From: Porticoccus sp.
Lineage (GTDB): Bacteria > Pseudomonadota > Gammaproteobacteria > Pseudomonadales > Porticoccaceae
Reading direction: 5' to 3'
DNA length: 8,894 nucleotides
Assembly: GCA_002685455.1 (NCBI GenBank)
Contig: NYXF01000130.1
Coordinates: 1 to 8,894, forward strand
Part shown: positions 3,769-8,894 of the stretch, piece after piece
Position numbering within the stretch: position 1 is the first letter of the stretch
How the letters are laid out: every line of letters begins with the position of its first letter
Notes under the pieces: model-generated
Seen by the model: the letters and a program-made list of their open reading frames with translations, nothing else
What the model was told of the DNA's origin: nothing
The model's database searches: none
Made by a program: the position numbers and the translations under genes

Positions 3769-4501
3769 AGACCTGAAAACCACACTGATGAGCCTGACGG
3801 ACAGCCTGAACCGAGTTGCGGAGAGCATCTCTCTGCTCGCAAGAGCAGAACTGGAGAGTAATCTCCCTTCTCCGCCTGCGTTTGTGACCCACGCACAAGA
3901 AGTGCTTGACCACGCTAACGCAACCTTGGTCGAAGCTGTTGACAAAACGACCCACGAAGAAGCACCTAGCGGCAACTCCGACACTTCAGAGAACTTTGAA
4001 GTAGGAAGCCAAGTGAAGTACATCGGCAAGCGAGAGTCCCTCAAGGGACTTATCGGCATAGTCGGTGAAGTGAAGGAGCGAGGCTGGCTTTCCATTGCAT
4101 GGAAGAACAGCGAAGTGACTTCTGCTCGCACTAACGAGGTTGAGCCCTTCGGTGCTCAAGCACCTGAGGAGATAACTTCTGATAAAGAAAGTTATCAAGC
4201 ACCCGTTGAAGAAGTAGTTGAAGAAGTAGTTGAAGAACCTGCTGAAGAACCTGCTGAAGAGGCAACTGCGGAGCCATCCAAAGTTATCATTGATGAAGAA
4301 GCAGCAAGCTTCCGTATACCTAATGGGATATACAATAAATTCGCTTCTATTCATCATATCTATAGTGCTGGAGATAAAGAACGTAAGTGGCTACGACTTC
4401 GTGCCAAGCGTCCCCTTAACTGCGAGGAAACTCAACTCATGTGCAAGCGATACTTGTCCTCGGTACAAGACGCTGAATACTTGACGGGGGTGAGTGCTTG
4501 A
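3761..4501 (+). CDS. KOW/SH3-like protein with acidic repeat linker
   Basis: The 246-aa product has three parts. Residues 1-75 are helical and acidic (TTLMSLTDSLNRVAESISLLARAE). Residues about 80-130 resemble a KOW/SH3-like barrel: VGSQVKYIGKRE, GLIGIVGEVKERGWLSIAW, TNEVEPF, a fold often used for nucleic-acid or ribosome/RNA polymerase contact. Residues about 148-172 are a Glu-rich low-complexity linker (EEVVEEVVEEPAEEPAEE), followed by a C-terminal domain (FRIPNGIYNKFASIHHIYSAG to the end). ATG 3761 is chosen because AGAGGAG lies five bases before it; GTG 3755 is the alternative but overlaps that site. It ends in a TTGA overlap with the next gene. Function is not known; a DNA-binding partner of the nucleases downstream is possible. 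Confidence 0.7.
   Translation: MDKDLKTTLMSLTDSLNRVAESISLLARAELESNLPSPPAFVTHAQEVLDHANATLVEAVDKTTHEEAPSGNSDTSENFEVGSQVKYIGKRESLKGLIGIVGEVKERGWLSIAWKNSEVTSARTNEVEPFGAQAPEEITSDKESYQAPVEEVVEEVVEEPAEEPAEEATAEPSKVIIDEEAASFRIPNGIYNKFASIHHIYSAGDKERKWLRLRAKRPLNCEETQLMCKRYLSSVQDAEYLTGVSA
4205..4261 (+). repeat. 12-base in-frame tandem repeats encoding the acidic linker
   Basis: GTTGAAGAAGTA occurs twice and then as a 9-base partial copy, followed by CCTGCTGAAGAA and CCTGCTGAAGAG. They encode VEEV and PAEE units. The near-identical units imply recent slippage expansion, so the linker length probably varies among relatives. Confidence 0.85.
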
Positions 4502-4743
4502 AAGTACTCTTGACTATCGACGGTGGTTTCTCCAAGACTTTGTTTGAAGGCGACAAAAAGGAAGTCAAAAACTTCCTTGACGGCTTCCGCTACGCTCGCG
4601 GTAAAAACCTCTCTTCACCAGAGGTTGTCGGTGTGCTTAACCACATGGTCAGCCTCTCTGAGACCCCTGCATACCCTGCTTGGGCAAAGGGAGTCTTATC
4701 TGCTATGGACAACAAATCTGGTAAGCTAGAGGTGATTGCGTGA
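4498..4743 (+). CDS. Hypothetical protein of 81 aa
   Basis: It starts at TTG 4498 in a TTGA overlap with the stop of the previous gene, with a G-rich GGGGGTGAG just upstream, and ends in a GTGA overlap with the nuclease gene. The product reads MKVLLTIDGGFSKTLFEG, a strand pair, then charged helices (KEVKNFLDGFRYARG, SPEVVGVLNHMVSL, AWAKGVLSAMDN). It is soluble, with no cysteines or known motif. Family unknown. The tight coupling on both sides suggests it is made in proportion with the Cas4-like nuclease. Confidence 0.7.
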   Translation: MKVLLTIDGGFSKTLFEGDKKEVKNFLDGFRYARGKNLSSPEVVGVLNHMVSLSETPAYPAWAKGVLSAMDNKSGKLEVIA

Positions 4744-5660
4744 ACGACTCACCTTACGGCCCTTGGCAAAACACCGACCTATCACCGTCCAAGATGAAGA
4801 TTTACAACGACTGTACGCAGAAGTTCAAGTATCGCTATGTAGATAAGATTCGCGGACCTACTGGCGGAGCTGCCCTCCAAGGTTCCTCGCTTCACGAAAT
4901 CTTCCTTGAGGAGTTTCTCGTTGGAGGTATCCAAGATGCTGATACCTTGCTTGACATGATGGAGATGGACTTGAAGCACCGACTTGACACCCAAGACCCA
5001 CGAGACTACAGAAGTGGCCTACCACTTACAGAAGGCGAGAAAGCAGAGTTCATTCTGCAACTTCGTATCTGGGGTAAGAGTCTACTCCACGCCATGATGA
5101 AAGGCGAAGACCACTACGGAAACAAGCTCAACTTACCGAATGTGACTGAAACCGAAGTAGAAGGTTGCGTTGAGGTTTACTTGCCTCGAGCAGACACCAC
5201 TGTACGGCTCAGAGGCTACATTGACTTGGTCTTTGAGGATGGTTCTATTGGTGACTTGAAGTTAGCTTCTGACTACTGGTTAGCTGTCTGGACACTTGCT
5301 AAGGCACTGTCCGAGCATCAACCTGCTATGTACGCTAAGATGACGGGACTTAACAAATTTAGATACCTCATTGCTGACAAAAAGAAGAACCGAGCAGGTC
5401 CACAAGAAGCATCTATCCGCTGCATTGACCTGCGAGTGACTGAAAAGATGCACGAAAACCTCATGAAGACACTTGAGGAGTTTGTGATGGTTACGGACGT
5501 TCTAAACGGATACGAAAACGGTATCTTCAAGCCCAATCCCGAGTACAACGGTCAGTCTAAGGCTAACGCTGGTCAGACCAAGACCAACTTCTGTGGAAAG
5601 CTATGCGACTACAAGGAAATGTGCTTTGAAGAAAACTTCTCTCAGGAGGAATCTGCGTGA
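4740..5660 (+). CDS. Cas4/RecB-like PD-(D/E)XK nuclease with Fe-S cysteines
   Basis: The 306-aa product carries all Cas4/RecB-type nuclease motifs: His52 in QGSSLHE, Asp162 in RGYIDLVF, the D-x-K pair Asp172/Lys174 in IGDLKLAS, and the QxxxY motif Gln194-Tyr198 in EHQPAMY. One N-terminal cysteine (Cys25, YNDCTQKFKYRY) and three near the C-terminus (Cys285, Cys289, Cys295) match the four-cysteine iron-sulfur site of AddB and Cas4. Such enzymes degrade or resect DNA ends, and in viruses they serve recombination or replication. The length is somewhat above plain Cas4 (about 200 aa). GTG 4740 is chosen: GAGGTGAT (4729-4736), a full match to the anti-Shine-Dalgarno, precedes it, and GTGA couples it to the gene before. 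No cas genes are nearby, so a CRISPR adaptation role is unlikely. Confidence 0.85.
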   Translation: MNDSPYGPWQNTDLSPSKMKIYNDCTQKFKYRYVDKIRGPTGGAALQGSSLHEIFLEEFLVGGIQDADTLLDMMEMDLKHRLDTQDPRDYRSGLPLTEGEKAEFILQLRIWGKSLLHAMMKGEDHYGNKLNLPNVTETEVEGCVEVYLPRADTTVRLRGYIDLVFEDGSIGDLKLASDYWLAVWTLAKALSEHQPAMYAKMTGLNKFRYLIADKKKNRAGPQEASIRCIDLRVTEKMHENLMKTLEEFVMVTDVLNGYENGIFKPNPEYNGQSKANAGQTKTNFCGKLCDYKEMCFEENFSQEESA

Positions 5661-7354
5661 AGCGAAGAGACCCCGTTACGCCCAAGGGCGAGACCATCGG
5701 TGACCTAATTAGCTCTACTGGAGGTATTCTCGTTCCTGACTACCAGCGACGGTACAACTGGGGAAACGACCAAGTTACCCAGCTTTGGAATGACATTTGT
5801 GAGCAAGTGCTTGTGATGAAAGGAAGAGAGCCACACAATGGCATTCACTACTTTGGTAACTCCATCATCTATGAAGACACAACAAAGACTTACCGTAAGC
5901 ATCTGGTCGATGGTCAGCAAAGGACTCTGACCTTCCTTGCTCTCGTGGCTGCGTTTAGAGACTTTTACAAACAGCACGGTGCGGCGATGTCTGCTGCCTA
6001 TGTCGAGGCTTGTAACTTACTCTGGGACAGGCGAAGCAAGGCTTCCAATGTGAGGAGCGACAATCACCTCGACAACCTCGCGCTCCAACAGATGCTGGAG
6101 CCCAGCTTTGTGTGCAACGCCATGGGGCCAGGTCTTGCTCGACTACACAAAAGTTACTACTGGTTCACTGAGCTAATCGAGAAGGCATACGAAGAAGAGG
6201 CTGCATACGACCCAGTTAACGCACTGACCACCACTGATGAGTGGCTTGAGCAAATCCTGGCGTACTGCCATGTGTCTACCATCACTTCTGACGAGATGGA
6301 AGAAGCCCTCATCATGTTCAAGTCAATGAACACCACGGGCCTTGACCTCGATGGGTCCGATGTTGTGAAGGTCTTTCTCAGGCAGGATGCACTTAAGCAC
6401 GGTATGATTGATGACTTCAAAGTTCTCTGGACACAAATTGAGGCTGACTGCAAAGAAAAGCCCCAACATATCGGCTTCATGCTCGGTGACTACTGGAAGA
6501 CTCGAACAAGCAACCTCATTACTTCCAGGGGTATCGTACACCACTGGCAGCACTTTTTGAAGAAAGAGATTACCACGAAGACGAAGTACACCCGCTTACT
6601 CCAGCAACTGACTCGATTCAGCAATGAATGGGGTAATTACTTCCACGCAATCACTGATAACCACCAACATAACGACCTTGTGGACATGCGGGTTTCTAAC
6701 CAACTTGCTCCTATCCTTGCTGCGCACTATGCTAAGCATGGTAGTAGAGTCGTCAAAGGACCTCGCAAAGACCTCTACAATTATGTTGAGTACCTTCACT
6801 TGCACGCAAAGCTCGCCGGCAACATTGACTCAAACGCTTTGAAGAAGGTATATGTTCGCTGGGGCCACCTTGCTTACAAAAACAACTTTACTGACGCTCT
6901 TAGCGAGATGAAGAAAGAAGCGCAGACACACAAAGTGGCTACGAGACCCATGTTCGTGAACAATCTGGTACACACAGATAACCTAAGTAGAGCCCAGGCT
7001 CGATTTATGTTGAAGAAGGTTGAGATGATTAAGAACCCATCTGCTGACCCCAAGAACCTCAATGATGTTGAACACATCTGCCCACAGACCCTTAGCACTG
7101 ACTGGGCTCACATCAAGTGGGATGACTTCAACAACAAAACACACAACCTTGGTAACTTAACTCTCCTTGAAGGAACCCTCAACAAGAGCGTTTCCAACAA
7201 AGGCTGGGCAACAAAGCTACCAGAGTATAAGAAGTCGAACCTTCATCTTGTCAAGGACATTGTCGCTTCGGCCCCTGCTACTTGGGACGAAAAGGCCATT
7301 GAAAGACGCTGCAAAGACTTAGCAGGATTCCTGTTCGACAGGTTCACCATTTGA
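5657..7354 (+). CDS. DUF262/DUF1524 protein, GmrSD-like (type IV restriction-like) nuclease
   Basis: The 565-aa product begins with a DUF262 domain: LVPDYQRRYNW (25-35), HYFGNSIIYE, HLVDGQQRTLTFLAL with the DGQQR signature (85-89), and MNTTGLDLDGSDVVKVF (224-240). The C-terminus is a DUF1524 domain with an HNH-type site: VEHICPQ (471-477), HNLGNLTLLEGTLNKSVSNKGW (about 496-517). This two-domain order is that of GmrSD and SspE, which use NTP-linked DUF262 and nuclease DUF1524 to cut modified DNA or block foreign phages. Both signature motifs look intact. The gene starts at GTG 5657 in a GTGA overlap with the Cas4-like gene, with AGGAGGA (5644-5650) before it. In a virus it could exclude competitors with modified DNA; the target cannot be told from the sequence. 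Confidence 0.88.
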   Translation: MKRRDPVTPKGETIGDLISSTGGILVPDYQRRYNWGNDQVTQLWNDICEQVLVMKGREPHNGIHYFGNSIIYEDTTKTYRKHLVDGQQRTLTFLALVAAFRDFYKQHGAAMSAAYVEACNLLWDRRSKASNVRSDNHLDNLALQQMLEPSFVCNAMGPGLARLHKSYYWFTELIEKAYEEEAAYDPVNALTTTDEWLEQILAYCHVSTITSDEMEEALIMFKSMNTTGLDLDGSDVVKVFLRQDALKHGMIDDFKVLWTQIEADCKEKPQHIGFMLGDYWKTRTSNLITSRGIVHHWQHFLKKEITTKTKYTRLLQQLTRFSNEWGNYFHAITDNHQHNDLVDMRVSNQLAPILAAHYAKHGSRVVKGPRKDLYNYVEYLHLHAKLAGNIDSNALKKVYVRWGHLAYKNNFTDALSEMKKEAQTHKVATRPMFVNNLVHTDNLSRAQARFMLKKVEMIKNPSADPKNLNDVEHICPQTLSTDWAHIKWDDFNNKTHNLGNLTLLEGTLNKSVSNKGWATKLPEYKKSNLHLVKDIVASAPATWDEKAIERRCKDLAGFLFDRFTI

Positions 7355-7366
7355 GGAGTTATCGAG

Positions 7367-7465
7367 ATGAGAAGTTTGGTATTTGGGATTCCCCAAAGGC
7401 TCCAGAAGCCACGATTGACCCGAGCAGAAGTTCTTTCAATGTTCTTTGGGGGCAATGATGTCTAG
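7367..7465 (+). CDS. 32-aa small protein before the HNH gene
   Basis: ATG 7367 lies eight bases after GAGGAG (7353-7358), one of the best ribosome binding sites in the window, and opens a frame of 32 codons to TAG 7463-7465. The peptide MRSLVFGIPQRLQKPRLTRA continues to EVLSMFFGGNDV. It is basic and fills the gap between the GmrSD-like gene and the HNH gene, overlapping the HNH start. No family is recognised. It may be a translated leader that couples HNH translation to the GmrSD-like gene, or a small functional peptide. Confidence 0.55.
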   Translation: MRSLVFGIPQRLQKPRLTRAEVLSMFFGGNDV

Positions 7466-8012
7466 GGAGCAGTTGGAGAAGCTCGCAAAGGACTCTGAGT
7501 GGGTCGAAACCTTCATGGCGAAAGTCAATCCCGAAGGCGACGGACCACTTGAGACCCCTTGTTGGGAGTGGATAGGAGGATTGGACAAAGCAGGCTACGG
7601 GCGTATTCATGTCAAGAAGCATGGTGGAGGCAAAGGAAGAAACTACTTTGCTCATCGTGTTTGCTACATGATACACCGTGGCTACATTGAGCCAGAGGAA
7701 TTTATCCTCCATCAGTGCCATAACAGGCTTTGTTGCAATCCTAACCACCACAAGCTGGGCGACCATAACGACAACATGGACGACTTAGCACAATCACGAC
7801 GAGTAGCGGGCGAGAACAACCATAACAGTAAATTAAACGGAGATGAAGTATATGAAATCCTTATTTTATACCATGAAGGAGACGCTGATGGAGAGCTATG
7901 GACTGTTGAAGAGATTGCTGAGGCCTTCTCGGTCAGCAAAGGTAGTATCACCGACATTGTCTACGGACGAACCTGGAAAGACATCCACAGAGAGTTCTGG
8001 GAGGACGAATGA
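7455..8012 (+). CDS. HNH endonuclease with C-terminal helix-turn-helix (homing-like)
   Basis: The 185-aa product contains an HNH nuclease domain of the phage type. Blocks are PCWEWIGGLDKAGYGRIHV (35-53), AHRVCYMIHRGYIEPEE (66-82), ILHQCHNRLCCNPNHHKLG (84-102) with the catalytic His86 region and the Asn-Pro-x-His step, and HNDNMDDLAQSRR (104-116). A short linker GENNHNSKLNGDEVYEI leads to a C-terminal helix-turn-helix (VEEIAEAFSVSKGSITDIVYGRTW) common in homing endonucleases of phages. The start is ATG 7455 or 7458; TTG 7446 also opens the frame. It follows the 32-aa frame and overlaps it, and its stop overlaps the next start (ATGA 8009). It may be a free-standing homing enzyme or a DNA-nicking or packaging accessory. 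Confidence 0.88.
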   Translation: MMSREQLEKLAKDSEWVETFMAKVNPEGDGPLETPCWEWIGGLDKAGYGRIHVKKHGGGKGRNYFAHRVCYMIHRGYIEPEEFILHQCHNRLCCNPNHHKLGDHNDNMDDLAQSRRVAGENNHNSKLNGDEVYEILILYHEGDADGELWTVEEIAEAFSVSKGSITDIVYGRTWKDIHREFWEDE

Positions 8013-8245
8013 TGCCGTCGATTAAGTGTGGATGTGGTCTTTTCTATCGAGTAAACCGGCAGACGCTGGAACGCCCAGGGTTTTTTCCAAGGTGCAGCAA
8101 ATGTCGAACACTTGCTGCATTGAACCCAGATAACCACTGTGAAGCACTGACAACGCCTGGCAGAGGAAGTCGTCGATGCAAGCAACTGAAGTACTACAAT
8201 AGCAAATACTGCTTTCAACACATGAAGAAAAAGGAGGAAGAATGA
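8009..8245 (+). CDS. 78-aa double zinc-binding protein
   Basis: Two metal sites are visible. The N-terminal half has CGCG (Cys7, Cys9) and CSKC (Cys29, Cys32), a zinc-ribbon-like set. The C-terminal half has HCEALTTPGRGSRRCKQLKY then KYCFQH (Cys44, Cys57, Cys68, His71), which follows the pattern of short viral zinc-binding domains of the DUF5763 type (C..xTxxGxxCK...YCxxH). The end is a charged tail. Translation starts at ATG 8009 in an ATGA overlap with the HNH stop; GGAGG at 8000-8004 serves it, or ATG 8012 at a better spacing. Function is unknown, probably nucleic-acid binding. Confidence 0.75.
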   Translation: MMPSIKCGCGLFYRVNRQTLERPGFFPRCSKCRTLAALNPDNHCEALTTPGRGSRRCKQLKYYNSKYCFQHMKKKEEE

Positions 8246-8529
8246 TGACAACGAACAAAAGAGCAAGAGCAACACGAATGACCAAGTTAGAGCAGAGATG
8301 GGTTAAGATACTCAAAAATTCAGAAAACATAGACCTGACGCAATCATTTACAGCCGCCAGAGCACTCGATGCCCTGCTCTTGTATCGCAACCCTAGAAGC
8401 AAACTAGCACTAAGGCACGCGCCGAACAAGTATCGCCTAAACTACGTCTTCAAGAAAAGTGGAGAGTTTGTCTGCACTAAAGATGTCGGCAACAGGAACC
8501 ACTGGACACTTAAGGAGGGGAGGTTTTGA
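8242..8529 (+). CDS. Winged-helix-like protein of 95 aa
   Basis: The product is basic (MMTTNKRARATRMTKLEQRW) and has a helix-turn-helix-like sequence: QSFTAARALDALLLYRN, then SKLALRHAPNKYRLNYVFKKS as the likely second and recognition helices, and a wing EFVCTKDVGNRNHWTLKEG. The layout resembles the protein of 1625-1867 in the opposite operon, although clear homology cannot be shown by eye. AAGGAGG (8231-8237) lies before ATG 8242, which overlaps the previous stop in ATGA form. It is a plausible late-operon DNA-binding regulator. Confidence 0.65.
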   Translation: MMTTNKRARATRMTKLEQRWVKILKNSENIDLTQSFTAARALDALLLYRNPRSKLALRHAPNKYRLNYVFKKSGEFVCTKDVGNRNHWTLKEGRF

Positions 8530-8798
8530 ACATCGGTGAAATTTTCGAGTCACACTTCTCGGCAATGACCAAGGCGACCGAAGGGCTGAACACGCCCTTT
8601 GACTTGCTTAACTACCCAACCAAGGATAGGGACGCAAGTGACTTCACCAGTGGTTACGCTATTGACATAGCGTACAAGTGCCCTAAGTGCAGCAAAGAAC
8701 GAGCTTGCACATGGTTATTCCCTGACGAGGATATGTTCTTTCAAGACGAGTGCTGTGGCGAGTTTGTTCGATTTGTAGCGGAGGTTGAGGAAGAATGA
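8526..8798 (+). CDS. 90-aa zinc-ribbon protein
   Basis: The frame starts at TTG 8526, overlapping the previous stop, and the strong AAGGAG (8512-8517), part of a longer purine-rich run, lies eight bases before it, so the unusual start is well supported. The product has an N-terminal helical part (NIGEIFESHFSAMTKATEG) and a C-terminal zinc ribbon: YKCPKC (Cys52, Cys55) and DECCGEF (Cys76, Cys77), with Cys61 as an extra ligand candidate. The tail is acidic. No family is recognised; the ribbon suggests nucleic-acid or protein binding. The stop overlaps the next start in an ATGA. Confidence 0.7.
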   Translation: MNIGEIFESHFSAMTKATEGLNTPFDLLNYPTKDRDASDFTSGYAIDIAYKCPKCSKERACTWLFPDEDMFFQDECCGEFVRFVAEVEEE

Positions 8799-8894
8799 TA
8801 CCAAAACATGAAGACTTAGGAAACTTAGTTACAACGCCGACAACATGGCATAGACGCGTCCATGCTTACTGGTCAGATGAAGACAAATTGGCTT
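8795..8894 (+). CDS. Hypothetical protein, partial at the right window edge
   Basis: ATG 8795 overlaps the stop of the zinc-ribbon gene (ATGA), and the frame stays open for 33 codons to the window end. The visible peptide reads MIPKHEDLGNLVTTPTTW and then HRRVHAYWSDEDKLA. Family unknown. It is supported by the coupling pattern that holds at most junctions of this operon. Confidence 0.6.
   Translation, partial: MIPKHEDLGNLVTTPTTWHRRVHAYWSDEDKLA

Noticed and set aside
3712..4131. 139-aa minus-strand frame opposite the KOW-like gene
   Set aside because: It is antisense to a well-supported gene, has no ribosome binding site, and its sequence is Ser-rich and low in structure.
4740..5660. Cas4-like gene as part of a CRISPR adaptation module
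   Set aside because: No repeat array, cas1 or cas2 is present in the window; stand-alone Cas4/RecB-like nucleases are common in viruses.

Overview
The window looks like part of a virus genome or virus-derived mobile element. It is densely packed with short genes that overlap by 1 to 14 bases, almost none of them housekeeping genes. Gene starts are often TTG or GTG, and most junctions have the NTGA form, where the next start codon shares bases with the previous stop. Strong Shine-Dalgarno sequences (GGAGG, GAGGTGAT) precede many genes. The host is not settled. Many tiny zinc-ribbon and winged-helix proteins, together with a TATA-like box upstream of the leftward genes, suggest an archaeal virus or plasmid, but a bacterial phage cannot be excluded.

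Two divergent operons leave a regulatory region at about 3341-3612. The leftward operon (3340 down to 1 and beyond) encodes, in order: a 48-aa basic protein (3194-3340), a winged-helix-like protein (2883-3197), a 49-aa zinc finger (2737-2886), a compact serine recombinase (1991-2740), a 39-aa zinc ribbon (1854-1973), a winged-helix protein (1625-1867), an unknown protein (1323-1628), a divergent macro-domain protein (868-1323), two unknown proteins (536-829, 222-539) and a partial gene at the left edge.

The rightward operon encodes a candidate 51-aa peptide (3613-3768), a KOW-like protein with an acidic repeat (3761-4501), an unknown 81-aa protein (4498-4743), a Cas4/RecB-like nuclease with an iron-sulfur cysteine set (4740-5660), a DUF262/DUF1524 GmrSD-like enzyme (5657-7354), a 32-aa peptide (7367-7465), an HNH endonuclease (7455-8012), a double zinc-binding protein (8009-8245), a winged-helix-like protein (8242-8529), a zinc ribbon (8526-8798) and a partial gene at the right edge.

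The most unusual region is the divergent control region. It carries two copies of a 19-base repeat 309 bases apart, one on each side. It also has two strong dyads and a potential three-way-junction RNA whose closing stem covers the first two bases of the start codon of the first rightward ORF, with a competing alternative helix. The rightward operon then places three different nuclease types together, two of them translationally coupled. This arrangement suggests DNA processing combined with attack on competing or modified DNA.
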